Positions 11,377 through 23,127 of a DNA stretch of 64,000 nt are shown here, in pieces. Positions within the stretch are counted from its first letter, which is position 1. Each line of letters opens with the position of its first letter. This DNA is from Kalmusia sp. IMI 367209 (taxonomy: Eukaryota; Ascomycota; Dothideomycetes; Pleosporales; Didymosphaeriaceae): NCBI GenBank assembly GCA_027946365.1, contig JAPEUQ010000011.1, positions 558,001 through 622,000 on the forward strand. Direction: 5' to 3'. The position numbers and the translations under genes are program-made. The notes below the pieces were generated by a model, which had not been told where the DNA came from, did not search any database, and saw only the letters and a list, made by a program, of their open reading frames with translations.

Positions 11377-12541
11377 ATGACTGATGCAAAGCAACTTAAG
11401 ATCGCAGTGGTTGGACTCGGTCGCATGGTATACATGTCTGTGTTCTTCTCGGCTAGGGGGTTGCTAACATGAGCTCCAGGGCAAGCGCCATGTTCACACC
11501 CTGATCAACCGCGTCGCACGCGCACAGGTCGTCGCTGTGTGCAGCACTGAGCCCCATGAGATTGAGTGGGCTACCAACAACCCAGAATACAAAGAATTCG
11601 GCATTGCTGTCTACGATACTTACGACAAGATGCTTGAGCATCCTGGGCTAGACGCCGTGTGGATATCGACGTCCACTGATGTGCATGCTAGCCAGACGCT
11701 GGCTGCTGTCAACAAGGGCGTCCATGTTCTTTGCGAGAAACCACTTAGCACGGATTTAGAAGAGGTATAATCTCCAGGCATTTTCCATCACTTATCACTC
11801 ATTGAACAACAGGCACAATCAGTAGTCGATGCTGCAAAGAAACGGCCAGAGCTCAAGGTCATGGCCGGCTTCAGCAGAAGATTTGATGCCTCTTACCGAG
11901 ATGCTGCAACGAAGATCCTAGATGAAGGCGCCATCGGTCAGCCCTTCCTCGTGCGATCGAACACATGCGATTTGCGTGACACCACCGGCTTCTTCGTCAG
12001 ATACGCATCGCGCAATGGCGGCATATTCGTCGACTGCGCCATCCACGACATTGACCTCTCGCTCTGGTACCTTGGAAATCCAGTCCCTAAGGCATGCTGG
12101 GCTACTGGCACATTGAAGCACCATCCCGAGCTAGCTGAATTCGGCGATGTTGACAACGCAATCGGTGTGGTCGAATTCTACGGAGGAAAGATCGCATACT
12201 TCTACTGCTCGCGGACACAAGCTCACGGCCACGATGTATGCACAGAGATCACCGGCACTGAGGGCAAGATCATGGTCAATGTGGTGCCCAAGCAGAACAA
12301 CGTGGTCATCGCAGATAAGCTTGGTATGCGGCACGAAGTCCAGCCCGAATACTGGCAGCGGTTCGAGGACGCTTTCGCACTAGAAGCGAATGAATTCGTG
12401 AACGCGGTGCTGAAGGACGAGCCTGTGCCGTTGCCATTGGAGAAGGGCATAAGAGTCATGGAGATTGGTAGAGCGCTGCAGGAGGCACTGCTTTCCGGCA
12501 ACGTGTCACGGTTTGATGAGAACGGCAAAAGAACAGCATAG
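11377..12541 (+). CDS. Gfo/Idh/MocA oxidoreductase, inositol 2-dehydrogenase-like
   Basis: Three exons (11377-11427, 11480-11764, 11813-12541) with 52- and 48-nt GT-AG introns give 354 residues, the usual size for this family. The N-terminal Rossmann fold shows GLGRMG at residues 13-18, interrupted by intron 1 exactly between Met and Gly. The family signature CEKPLS contains the conserved Lys104. The C-terminal substrate domain carries DCAIHDIDL, with Asp186 and His190 at the positions expected for catalysis in inositol dehydrogenases. The likely reaction is NAD(P)-dependent oxidation of a sugar or cyclitol such as myo-inositol to the 2-keto form in the cytosol. The exact substrate cannot be read from sequence, since scyllo-inositol and sugar dehydrogenases share these motifs. 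The gene is intact. The next gene, a Zn2Cys6 regulator 182 bp downstream on the same strand, could be a pathway regulator, but nothing proves it. Confidence 0.9.
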
Positions 12542-12723
12542 GATCTGAATTAGCAATACGAACGATTCTCTAGCTCCCAAATTGGACAAAAAGAGCTACT
12601 GAGGGGTCGCGGGGAAAAACTACGATCTCGTCGTACCCCGCATTAGTTCCACCCGCTATCGGAGCACTTGCCCTTCTTGCCGCAAAGCCACGAACGTGAT
12701 CAGCACTTCACATCTAACACACC

Positions 12724-14850
12724 ATGCCAAAGCAATCCGTTGATGCATGTCTACACTGCAGAGGTAAACCAGACCTTCTTATCTTACCGCAGTGCGCTAA
12801 CCCTTATATCTCGTCTTAGAAAGACACTTAAGATGTAAATCTACCCTCTTTTGAGCAGAGACACAACTGACTTTTTTCGAGGCGACGAAATCACCCCTAA
12901 GTGCCGGAGATGTGAAAAGAGCGGTATCGAGTGCACTCGTGACAAAGGCATCTTTCGTCAGGGCTCTGCCGCTAATTACGATGCCAATTTCAAGAAGGAT
13001 CAACAATGGGTGAACACAACGTGCATACAATGTACGATATCTTGAAGACCTTTCATACTTTGATTGAGCATGAGAGCTGACCACAAGTAACCATTTAGTG
13101 CAATTTGCAATCAATGAGGCAGACAATGAAGCAGACAGAGATGATTCGGCTACTCCTACTCCGCAGTCAGAAGCCCTGGAGATTTCAGTGGACCCTACAG
13201 TTGGTATACGAGAAAGCTCAAGCCCATTCCGGGCCAATGAGACATTTCTGGATGATCAGACGCGGCCCTCCAAACGTCGCAGAATACAAGAAACTAACAG
13301 CGACGAACTGCCCGCTTTTGACAGTACTCAAGCACTCTTTTCTCCACTAAATCAGTCAAACGCTGGAAACCAACATGATGATTTATTACAACCAGCGTCC
13401 GTTCTGTCTCCAGTGATTGCACAGCCTAGTCCTCAAGTATCACTTCAAAATACCTGGCCTGGCTCACATGGACCAAGTCCGTCCACCGTATCGCCGACAA
13501 CTACGTTAGACAACAATGTAGCTAGTGTATCGATAACACCACCTACAACTATCCCTAGCCCTCTTTCAAATATACTTGAAGCATGTCTTCTCCGTTACTA
13601 CGTCGAGGAGATGGCACAACTCGTAAGTTGTGTATGTTTCATTTTTGAAACCACTACTAAGACAACAATAGTTCGACACAAATGATGAGCGCCGCCTTTT
13701 CCAGCTCCTCGTTCCAAAACGCGCTCTTCAGTGCCCGCCCCTTCTACACGCCATCTGCGCAGTCTCCGCCCGCCGACTAGCTCGCCACCCACGATACAAC
13801 ACACCTCAAGGAATACATTACCAGAGTCACTTAGTAGATACATTGGACTCTACTACGGCAGTAGAATACATGCTGAAATGCATACCCTACCTCTTCGAAT
13901 TCCACAACGCCACAGACGAAACCTACCAAGAAAACATCATCGCAGCGGCCGTCATCCTCCGCCAGTACGAAGAAATGGACGAAGAGCTAGACAATCCCAG
14001 CGGCCCGCAAGCCAACACTCCCAGCATCACCGACCAACGCACCAACTTCCTCGCCATCACGCAAGGCATCATAGACAGCTGCGCATCTTTCCCCACCTTC
14101 GCGCGCGAAACGCTAGCGCACGCCGCATTCTGGATCGCCGTAAGGCAAGAAGTGTACGAGTCGTTCATGCGCGAGGAAGCGCCAAAGATGACCTTCGACA
14201 AGTACCATTTCGGGCCCGTGTCCACCGCCAACAGGCTAGTCATGCACGCGGCAGAAGTGACGAGGTGGAATTGGGGCCCGAAGACGGACGAAGAGTGGAG
14301 TACGTCCATGTCATGTTCCGCTTACAACTGATCATTTGTAGCTGATTACAAGCGCACAGGCAGATTGAACGCAGAGCAGCAGCTCTTCGCCCAAATCTAT
14401 GCATCAGAATTCATACCTATATACCATCACCCTGCCGATGGTACCAGTCCCTCGGTCTTCCCCACGGTGTGGTACGCATCAGACGCCCAAGTAGTCTCGG
14501 TGCAGCACTTCGAACTCGCGCGCATGATCCTCGTTGCTGAGAAGCCTGCCTCGTCCAGCTCTCGCGCTACAAGTCGTGCCATGTCGCGCGCCGCCCAGCG
14601 CAAGATCGAGTCTCTCGTGCGCAGCATCATCCTCAAACTGTGTGGCATAGCTTTCAGTAATCCTGCCTGCCTGCCTGCGCTCGTGTCGGCGACCATGGCT
14701 ATCTCGCTGTACGGCGATTACTTTACAGATGAGCGGGAGCGGGCGTGTTTGCTGCGGGTGTTTGAGAGAATGGAGGAGGCGCATGTATGGCCTGTGTATA
14801 GGAAACGGAGGGAGGTGGTGGAAAAGTGGAGGATGGTTGATAGTCTATGA
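12724..14850 (+). CDS. Zn2Cys6 transcription factor with fungal regulatory domain
   Basis: Six exons (12724-12763, 12820-12834, 12882-13031, 13099-13622, 13672-14299, 14342-14850) give 621 residues. The binuclear cluster C9-x2-C12-x6-C19-x6-C26-x2-C29-x6-C36 is assembled from three exons, one of them only 15 nt; the third Cys codon is itself split by an intron. A KKDQQWV linker follows, then a Ser/Pro-rich low-complexity region (about 80-240), and a helical C-terminal half resembling the fungal-specific regulatory region of ARCA-like factors (LLRYYVEEMAQLFD, HAICAVSARRLAR, FWIAVRQEVYESF). It should bind DNA in the nucleus; targets are unknown. All introns are 42-67 nt with good donors (GTAAAC, GTAAAT, GTACGA, GTAAGT, GTACGT). 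It sits 182 bp after the oxidoreductase gene. No damage is seen. Confidence 0.88.
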
Positions 14851-15124
14851 GACGCGAAAGTAGGCTCCATCTACAAAGACTTCAATGTTAGATAGAGTAA
14901 TTGCCGAGCATGAAATGACTACCGACGCGATAAGCAGCTCGGACCGTACATAGATCGTGTATGAGGGATCTTGTGACTCACGGATGGCAGTAGTACCCTA
15001 TGAAGATTGAAGATGTTCATCATTTCATAGCAGATTGAGCTGAGGGATCTAAATACTACCATACACATACACATGACCATAGCCAAAGCACAAACGCCAA
15101 TGCATCCTTCCTAATTACCTCGCT

Positions 15125-18100
15125 TCACTTAAGAAGCTCCGCCACCACTCCTGTCACATAGCACAGCGCCCCCGCCCAAATGGCAGTCTTCGCAACGCCG
15201 CCAACCCCGCCCCTACTCTTCCTATTCCTCTTATCAGTCTCTTTTACGAAATCTTCCAAGCTCTTCCTCTTTACGGTGAAATCTTCCGCCTTCTTCCTCC
15301 TTTCTGCAAAATCTAGGTCGGTCTCTAAGTCTGAGCCCACACCCACAAACCCTGTCGGGCTCAAGGTGGTAGTCCCATCGACGGGATTGATGCCCCTCCA
15401 GGGCTCTACATTTTCCATATCTACCTTCTGCTGAGCGTCGCTCTTCCCGAAAACAGATGTGATGTTCGTCTCGGGGTCCGTTGAATTTGATGATGCCGTA
15501 CGTATGGTTAGTACATCCGGTCTGGCTGCGATGACATGGAAAGCCTCGGGAAGATGATCGACGAACTTTGCTGGATGTGATAGCTTGGTGAGCGCTTCGT
15601 GGAGGGGGATGGGATCGAAGGGTTCATCTGGTTGTGGGATCTGAGACGTGGTTACGGAGAGTTTGTCTGTCTCTGGGTTGTAGATCAAGGTTTTGTAGGA
15701 TATAGGGACAGCTTCGCCAGACAAGGCGTCGCCGGAAGCTCGTTCTGCGTTCACCTGCTCGGTTAACACAGTATCTTCCCCGGGAGCAATTGAGTCATTT
15801 TCTTCGTGGCAGGCGGTTTCTGTAGATGTAGTTGGGGCTGGTGGTTCATGCTGACGCGGGACGTCTTGATAGATATATTTCCCATCGTTGTCAACACCTA
15901 CTACGCCTTGAAGACGCAGATGTTCGGGGATATCAAATGGTCCAGATTGCTCTGGAATTGTCTCGGCTTCCAGCACAGCCTCGCTCGTTGCGACATCGTC
16001 CTTCAGTGTAGAAACAGGACTCGCTTCAGTCGTCAAAATTTGACCGGTGACTGAGGGTGAGATCTCGTCTTCTTTTAGCATTTGAATTGATGCTTTTGGC
16101 ATTGCTGCCTTCAACTCAGGCACTTTGGTAAGTTCTTCAATAGCGTCATGAGGCTTATCGTTTGGTGGAACCTGCCAATGATCGACGTTTATCGGCCCAT
16201 ACACATCTTCGTACGCTTTTCTAACCTCCTTTACTAACTCCCTGTCACCCTTCGCCTTCTTAGCGGCATCGATCACGCCTTCTTTCGCAGTATCGACGTC
16301 TTTACCTAAACTTTCTAGCTGCAGGCCGAACGGCCTAAACAAGCTATGTGCTAATGGACTTGGCTCGTCAAAAGGCTTCCGGACGAAGGGTTTGGGCGAG
16401 CGGGCGTAACCATCATCCGACAAGCCGCGCATTGCGGCCTTCTGTTTGTTGACCTCTTCTTCGAGTTTTGCATTGGCAGCCGTAGTATCGACTTCTTGTT
16501 TCGCGGAGCTATTCTTCCCAGCTACAGATGCTAGAGCTTCGATGACGGTGGGATCCGCTAGATCCACTGCTGCTATTTCAGTCTCGTCAATCTTTGTTGC
16601 GACTTCCTCTTCCGCCTTCGCATCGACTCCCAAGACTTGCATGGTCCTTGATACCAGCCTAGAGAGCGCGAGCTGTGTGTCTTGTAGTGCTAATAGCCTG
16701 TGCAACAATTCCCTAGCTATGAGACCTCCCGACGCTCCAACGTCGACTTCAATACGCGCCTGCAGTCCGAAGACCGCCATACGCGTCAGCTGAGCGTTTT
16801 TACGGAGGATGTCGGCAGCAAGCCTGAGACGCTTCTGGAGAAGCAGTGAAGGTTTCGTAGTGCTCTTCATGTTATCAACAAGTTCACACGCCTCCTTAAA
16901 CTGCTTGTCCGTATCCAAAAGCGCCTGTCTTAGCTTCCCAATCCGAACGTAAGCTGCAGCTTTCGACGCAGCCGCATCCGAAGTATCCTTCAGCGCAGAC
17001 GGTAGATCTCTGTACATCCTCACCGCCCCAGCGGAAGCTTTGATCTGGTCCCTGTTCAAGCGACTGACCAATTGACTAGAAGCAGGAATATCCGCAACGA
17101 GTTCGTCCTTTATGCTTGCAAATGCGCGACGACCCTTCAGAACGCCGATGCCGATACCTTTCAGGAACTCTTCATCCGCGCCAGGATTTTGACCTGCAAC
17201 CACTTGGACAGGGTCTTGCCAGAAGTGCTGAGCAAGTATATTGCCGCCATTGTGCAACCACCTAGACATGAAGTCAAGACCTGTCTCGAGAACTGATACT
17301 GGAGGAGATTTCGCGGTCTCATCGTTGCTTCTCTGTTCAGGCACGGCTGCAACTGGCTCATTCCCTACCGGGAGCTTGGCTGATGAAGCACCGTCTGGAG
17401 CGGTCTCTGTTTGCTCCTGTAATTGAAACAATTCACTCTTCTTCCGCCGCACATACTGGTCATTCACAACCTTAGCCTCGATAAGGGGATCTAGTTCCAA
17501 AGTTTCCTTCTGCGCGTTATTGAAGTCTTCCTCAAGCTTTTGCCTGACAGCATTCTTATCTTCATAAGCCCTTCTAGTTCGACCCATAGAAGCGCGAATC
17601 TCATCCGCACTGAGCAAGTCCAAATCGTCTTTCGGTAACTGGTCAAGGATGTCGGAAGCTAATCTTCGGGGGTTAGATTGTTCCTTCTTGTGCTCTTTTT
17701 GATCGGGCTTGACGCTGTCACTCGGTGCTAGAAGCCAATCATCCGTTCTGATCCTAGGTGACGGTGCTTGTTCAGCTTCTTCTTTAATTTTGGCGTCAGG
17801 TTCGTGCACCGCGTCCACCTTTCTTAGGCTTTCTTCACCAGAGGCCGACAGGATGGTATTTATGCCAGATTTCCCCTCACCTTCAGCTATATCTGTTTTC
17901 TCGGGACCGACATTAGCCTTCGCCGTAACATCGATCACTGGTACATCAGTCTGCCTTCTCGGCTTCAGCGCGAATGTCGGTGACGCTCTGCGTTCCATCG
18001 CTGTCTGTCGCCAGTCCTTGTTGTCTTGGTGCCCAGGCACAGCGGGTGGTACTACATGGGGTGTGTCGGCGAGAAACTCTTCGATGAAGGAGGTTTCGCG

Positions 18101-18916
18101 GGCTGTTGCTTCTTTGCTTGATTGCGTGGCATTCTTACGTACGGACGTCGCGTTGGACGAGACTTCCCGACCAACCTTTTGCTCTTCTACAGGGTAGTTC
18201 TTCTGTATTGCCGGCTCGTCGGGGTTGTATTGTTCCTTGACGCCAGCTTCCTTGACTCGACGAATTTTCTCCTGGAATGCACGGTGACTCTCAGGTTGGT
18301 CCGATGACGGAGCTATTGGCTGCTCCCGCGGCCTCCGCGAATCCGATGGACTCTCGACGCCCGAATTCCACAAATCCCTTTCGAACCTCCCAGTCCTAAA
18401 CGAAGGCTCCGGAAACATGCCTTCCCTCTCCTTCGCCGCACTCTCCTCGGTGCCGTCAATCTTCACCTTCTTCGGATACCCACCTCCATCCTTCTCATTC
18501 TTCACCCCCTTATCCTTATCCTTATCGCCTAACCCCATCTCCTGAACCATCCACCTCGGAAACGTCCTCTCCACCCACTCCAGCCCCCTCTTCCAATCGC
18601 CCTCCGGGTCAGCCCTTATCAGACCCCGCCCCCTCAGCATGTTCTCACTCGCCCCGAAGAGTGCTGTATACGGGTTTTCTTCTATCCTCCTCTTCCACCG
18701 CTTGTAGTGCTGCTGCTGCATCCACTCGAGTTTGGACATGCCCTCCGGTTTCTTGCCAACATTATCAGTGTTGTCCGGCTCGTCGTTGTGTCTCGCGGAC
18801 GTGGGCTTGGACTTGGAGAAGCAGCGCGAACGTAGGGTGGCTTCCGCGTCGCGGCGCGCGTAGCGATGGATTGGAGTGCGGGACCAGAGCGAGGGGTCGC
18901 GGCGCCACCAGGCCAT
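15125..18916 (-). CDS. Large hypothetical protein, probably mitochondrial, C-terminal TM
   Basis: A single uninterrupted 1263-codon frame. The N-terminus is rich in Arg with few acids (about residues 1-40), like a mitochondrial presequence. Residues 60-130 contain a conserved-looking W/R-rich block (SKLEWMQQQHYKRWKRRIEENPY). The centre is charged, Lys/Glu-rich and largely disordered, with helical coiled-coil-like parts between about 560 and 860. A second conserved-looking block near residue 1130 has PDEPFDPIPLHEALTKLSHP. The last 25 residues form one hydrophobic helix (GGVAKTAIWAGALCYVTGVV). I do not recognise a domain. A membrane-anchored mitochondrial or organelle-contact protein is an inference from the two ends only. 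It is convergent with the Zn2Cys6 gene, whose end is 274 bp away. Confidence 0.8.
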   Translation of the reverse strand: MAWWRRDPSLWSRTPIHRYARRDAEATLRSRCFSKSKPTSARHNDEPDNTDNVGKKPEGMSKLEWMQQQHYKRWKRRIEENPYTALFGASENMLRGRGLIRADPEGDWKRGLEWVERTFPRWMVQEMGLGDKDKDKGVKNEKDGGGYPKKVKIDGTEESAAKEREGMFPEPSFRTGRFERDLWNSGVESPSDSRRPREQPIAPSSDQPESHRAFQEKIRRVKEAGVKEQYNPDEPAIQKNYPVEEQKVGREVSSNATSVRKNATQSSKEATARETSFIEEFLADTPHVVPPAVPGHQDNKDWRQTAMERRASPTFALKPRRQTDVPVIDVTAKANVGPEKTDIAEGEGKSGINTILSASGEESLRKVDAVHEPDAKIKEEAEQAPSPRIRTDDWLLAPSDSVKPDQKEHKKEQSNPRRLASDILDQLPKDDLDLLSADEIRASMGRTRRAYEDKNAVRQKLEEDFNNAQKETLELDPLIEAKVVNDQYVRRKKSELFQLQEQTETAPDGASSAKLPVGNEPVAAVPEQRSNDETAKSPPVSVLETGLDFMSRWLHNGGNILAQHFWQDPVQVVAGQNPGADEEFLKGIGIGVLKGRRAFASIKDELVADIPASSQLVSRLNRDQIKASAGAVRMYRDLPSALKDTSDAAASKAAAYVRIGKLRQALLDTDKQFKEACELVDNMKSTTKPSLLLQKRLRLAADILRKNAQLTRMAVFGLQARIEVDVGASGGLIARELLHRLLALQDTQLALSRLVSRTMQVLGVDAKAEEEVATKIDETEIAAVDLADPTVIEALASVAGKNSSAKQEVDTTAANAKLEEEVNKQKAAMRGLSDDGYARSPKPFVRKPFDEPSPLAHSLFRPFGLQLESLGKDVDTAKEGVIDAAKKAKGDRELVKEVRKAYEDVYGPINVDHWQVPPNDKPHDAIEELTKVPELKAAMPKASIQMLKEDEISPSVTGQILTTEASPVSTLKDDVATSEAVLEAETIPEQSGPFDIPEHLRLQGVVGVDNDGKYIYQDVPRQHEPPAPTTSTETACHEENDSIAPGEDTVLTEQVNAERASGDALSGEAVPISYKTLIYNPETDKLSVTTSQIPQPDEPFDPIPLHEALTKLSHPAKFVDHLPEAFHVIAARPDVLTIRTASSNSTDPETNITSVFGKSDAQQKVDMENVEPWRGINPVDGTTTLSPTGFVGVGSDLETDLDFAERRKKAEDFTVKRKSLEDFVKETDKRNRKSRGGVGGVAKTAIWAGALCYVTGVVAELLK

Positions 18917-19888
18917 CTTGACTTATTTTCGAGGATAGAAGATCAAAGATGGAGGCTAGGGGGTGACTGAGGAGCGTACAGTGGTCAATCGAAGTGGCGG
19001 AAGGCTGAAAGAAAGGCGGCCGTCTACATCAATCAATGATGACAGAATGCTCGAACTGATAGTTCAGCAGCTCTAGCATAGGTAAGAAGTGCTGTTAGAT
19101 CGAAACAAAGCTCGTCGTTCGTAGTTGGGCTCGCCGCCGCCTTGCAGCTCGCAAGCGCGTGTTGACCGACGTCAAAGGATAGCTACAGGCAGCTGCTCTT
19201 TATGTCTCTATGGACCATAACAACGTCCGCACTGATCCCTCAAGGGAGTCGCGATGGATTGGATATCACATGAACAAGAAGAAGGGGAATGTAGAAGACC
19301 AGAAGGCATCTCCGTCGCTCCGCAAGGCCGCTTCGACGTCCCCCCGCCATGGTAAGGTAAGCTCGCCTTGACCCACCTATCATCACTCGCGGGGTACATG
19401 TGCGCATCAACGCACCTGATCACGCACTCCTCCGGGCCGAGCCTATGCTACCCAGCATCTACCACGGTGTACCTGTCGTGCTAGATTTTTATCCATTTGA
19501 CCACTTGGATTTCAGGTCAAGATGCCGATGATGACTTCTTGTCCTTAACGTCGAATGGTTGGACTTAAGCCCCCGCATCCGCGATAAGGCGATAAGGCAC
19601 GAACCCGCAGTCCAAGCTCGAGGCGAAGTGGAGCCCAACTGCACCACTACGTAGTAAGCGTTCACAAACGGGTGCACCGGACAGCATGATTATACAAGGT
19701 GAAATTTTGAAATGAAGGCAATGGGACATTAGTTATATGTGCTCATTCAAATGCATGCACATTCATCTCCCTACTCATCATAACCGCAAGCTAAGAATGA
19801 ACTCTTGTATGCATCCTCCCTTAAGCTCGCTTCACAATGCTAATAAAAATGGTATATCACCACATCATCTTCTAACTAAACCATGCGT
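18917..19888. other. Intergenic, promoter of the 1263-residue protein gene
   Basis: 970 bp with no supported gene. The part near 18917 should be the promoter and 5' leader of the minus-strand gene ending at 15125. The part near 19888 is the 3' region of the metallopeptidase gene. No repeat or RNA is recognised. Confidence 0.45.
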
Positions 19889-22342
19889 CTATCTCGAAAT
19901 GCCAAGTTCTTTGTAGAATGCCTCCGTGCTCGGCTTGCGACCCAAAAATTCCTCTAGGATATCCATCTCCTCTTTGCTACCACCACGCTCGAGAACGGTG
20001 TGTCTATACCGTCTGCCCTCCTTGCCGTTCATCGGGTCGTCCTTGAACACCGTGTAGAACATGTCTGTGGAGTAAACCTGTGATGAGAGATAACCGTAGT
20101 AACTACAAGGGGAATTAGCTTACACTCTTGTATTCTTAGTTGGGTGAGGGCGTAAACTTACCCGGCGTCATAACCACCAATCAAGTGACCGAAGGTAGCT
20201 TGTCCATTGCCCCACGTCCAGTCTCCACCAAGCGCTTCCGGTCCATCGAGCTGCGAGATCTCATGCCTGAGGCTGTTGTACGTAGTCGTGATATCCAACT
20301 TCTTGACATCTTCGTGGCTCTTCGGTTCGTGGACGGTCATGTCGAACATACCGAAGTGCAGCTGTCTAAGGTTGAAAAGTGCATCGTTAACGTGCTTGGT
20401 GTTGATCAAGTTCGCAATCAACGAGTTGGGGATCTGCTCAGAGGGTTTGTTGTCAGAGCCTGACGACTCCTTGTACGCAGCCTCGTACTCGGAGGAGAGG
20501 TACGAGTAGTGGTGTGAAAGCGAGCGAAGCTGCGAAGGCGTCCAGCACCAGTTCTCCAACATCTGACTAGGCGCTTCCACAAAGTCACGGACAGTGTTCG
20601 TGCCGTGGAAGCGCGAGTATGTGGTTCTGGAGACAAGATCGTGAATACCATGGCCAAGCTCGTGGAAGAGCGTGACAACCTCGTCATGCTTGAGCAGCGA
20701 TGGCTTCTTGGGCGTAGGCTTAGAGAAGTTGCACACAAGAGCCGTAGCGGGGTAGCGGCGCTTGCCATTCTCGTCGATGTAGCCGGGCTGGAGATTGAAG
20801 TTGGCTGCGTGACCATACTTGCCATCTCGCGGGAAGAGATCAAGGTAGAGGTAACCAACGAACCCAGCACCTTCGCCCTCGTCATCCCACACGCTGAAAA
20901 CCTGAACCTCCTCATGCCAGACGATGTCTGAGCCCTTGCCTCCGTCAGCAAGAGCTGTCCGATCCTCGCCAGTGATCTCGACAAAGGCCAGACCGAAAAG
21001 CTCTCCTCGAAGATCTTCAGCATGCCCTGAATAGTTGTTTGCAGAGGGAAATACTCCGCAATGACCTGTTGATCGAGCGAGAAGTCCTTCTCCAGCATCA
21101 ACCGGTCGTAATACCGATGGTCCCAAAGGAAGTACCTGGCTTTTGAACCATCGTCCAAACCCCGCGCCTTAAGGTCCTGGTTCTTCAGCTCTAGCAGCTT
21201 CTCGATCTCCTTCTTGCCACCTGGCGCAAGACGTGTTCGCAAGTCTCCCAAAAAGTCATCGACCGTCTTGGGCGTCTTGGCCATCTTGTCTTCTATCCGA
21301 AACTCAGCATGGTTGTTGTAACCAAAGGATGCGCGCAGCCTCGTCTCGAAGTAGAATGGCTTCGCGGAACAAAGGCACGTTGTCGTTGCACTTGTTCTCG
21401 TTTTCGACAAAGACTCGCTGGCGCGTCTCGGCGTTGGTCGCATACTTCAACGTGGGAAACAGATCGGGGTACTTGAAAGTCAACCATATCTTGCCTTCGT
21501 TTTCGCCCTCGCCTTTCTTGAGCCCAGCAACGAGATCCTCCGGCACGCCGTCCAGCTCTTCCTTGGTGAACCAGATGCCGCCCTGCTCCTCGTTGAGGTT
21601 CTTCTGGAACTCGATGCTGATCGAGCTCAGCCTCTGCTTAATCTCCTTGAAACGATCGCGCTTCGGTCCCGCAGGGATGCTCAAACCATTGCGAATGTAC
21701 GACTTGTGGTCCTTCTCAAGGAGGCGCTGCGATTCCGGTTCCAAAGACTCCTTCTTCTTGAGGACGGCATCGACGAGCTTGAATACGTCCTCGCGCATGC
21801 TTGACTCGATCCCGAAGTCATCCAGCAGCTTCTCTGCCTCGGTCGAAGCATCGCGCAAGGCTTTGTCCGTGGATACAGCCTGATAGAAGCCGATGATGTG
21901 GGACTCAATGGCCATCTTGTTGTCGTCGAGCGCCACGGGAAGGAGCACGCTCTTGAAGTCGGCTGTGTCAGCCGTGATATCCTTCACGATGGCATCTTGG
22001 ACGTTCCGCGACCTGTCAATCTTGGCGACGTCAGCTCAGTTCTCAGAGTGCTGCCTCTCAGGCGAGTGCACGTACCAAGCGCTTCGTGTCCTCGATTAAG
22101 CTGCTGGGCGTGGCAGTAAACTTGGGCGGCAGCTGCGGGGGCTTCTTGTACATGGAGGGCGCCATGCTGCTGTTCATAAGCGGACGCTGGGACTGCCACT
22201 GGAATGAGGACCTGGTCGGCCTAAAGTACTGGAGGATGGAGGGAGCGCGGACGCCGAAGCGGAGAGACGCCAGGATGGCTGAGAAGGAGACGAAGATGGC
22301 GACCGCGACCAGGAAAAGGCGGGAGAAGCGTGAGGAAGCCAC
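19889..22342 (-). CDS. M3 family metallo-oligopeptidase (thimet/saccharolysin type), two frameshifts
   Basis: Exons 22342-22076, 22020-20162 and 20102-19889 (introns 55 and 59 nt) encode a zinc oligopeptidase of about 778 residues. The zinc site HELGH lies at 20664-20650, followed by a downstream DFVEAPSQMLENW block holding the third ligand. The N-terminus has a hydrophobic segment (residues 6-26) that could be a membrane anchor or targeting signal; a shorter form could start at the MNSS methionine. Two lesions break the frame: an extra T in CTTTGG at 21324-21326 (expected RILGYNNH) and an extra AG at about 21001-21006 (expected FEELFGLAF). Together they add 3 nt, but the 320 bp between them is in another frame. 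Removing them makes all exon phases close. Family members cleave short peptides in the cytosol or mitochondria. The sequence on both sides of each lesion is well conserved, so assembly error is favoured over a pseudogene. Confidence 0.88.
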
Positions 22343-23127
22343 GATTGTGGAGTTAGCTGTGCGTCAGAACATGAAGGGGCGGGGTAATTCTGCTATACGG
22401 TGGGTGAAAGTAAGAGTGAAAGTCGACGATGTTCACTTCGAGTCCGCACTGAGAGATGCTGCGGGTGGGCGCTTGGGGCCAGGCGCAGTGAATGGTGCGT
22501 GATCGCTGCGGCACAGCGCCCCCCGGTAACGCGCGGCGAATCTCCGCTTAGAATTGGCGCCGCCAGCCGGGTTTAGGCCTCCCCCCAACTGGCCTAGCCC
22601 TGCGACGAGTACTCGAACGTCGAGCGTTCGGACGACATTGGCATCGCATTCGTGATGGTTACGGAAAGAACCATGGTGCGGCAGCATGACTCGTTTTGCT
22701 TGTGGAGCGGAACAAAGAGTATCACCTCGAATTTCCTATCATCTTCTCGAATTCCCCATTTGATGCACGACTCGTCATAAACAAGATAAGGTATGTTTTG
22801 ATCGCATCTACATATTGTACAAAGTACTTCGGGCCTGCTATAGAGACTTTCAAAGGGCAAAGGTAGCCTCGCTCAGACCTTGCCTGCACAAGCATTCCCG
22901 AAAGGACGCACACATCTTCTCGAGTAGCCAAGCGTACGACCACAAACCGACTGTATATGATTTTAGCGCTCAGGTCCATACCAACATTGTAGTACCAACT
23001 TACCCGTCACCACATTGCACAAGCAGCGGCGCAGTAGGCCAGCTACCGCGCGGATGTCCTCCCCAACCCTCCTTTAGACATTACATTACTACCGGAGTAA
23101 CATACTCATCTCTCCCACTCGTCCATC
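22343..23127. other. Intergenic
   Basis: 785 bp between two minus-strand genes, holding the metallopeptidase promoter and the 3' region of the rhodopsin-type gene. No coding signal or repeat is recognised. Confidence 0.45.

Noticed and set aside
20990..21330. Programmed frameshifting or introns in the M3 peptidase
   Set aside because: No GT-AG pair of workable size or slippery/stimulatory element fits; simple insertions explain both breaks.
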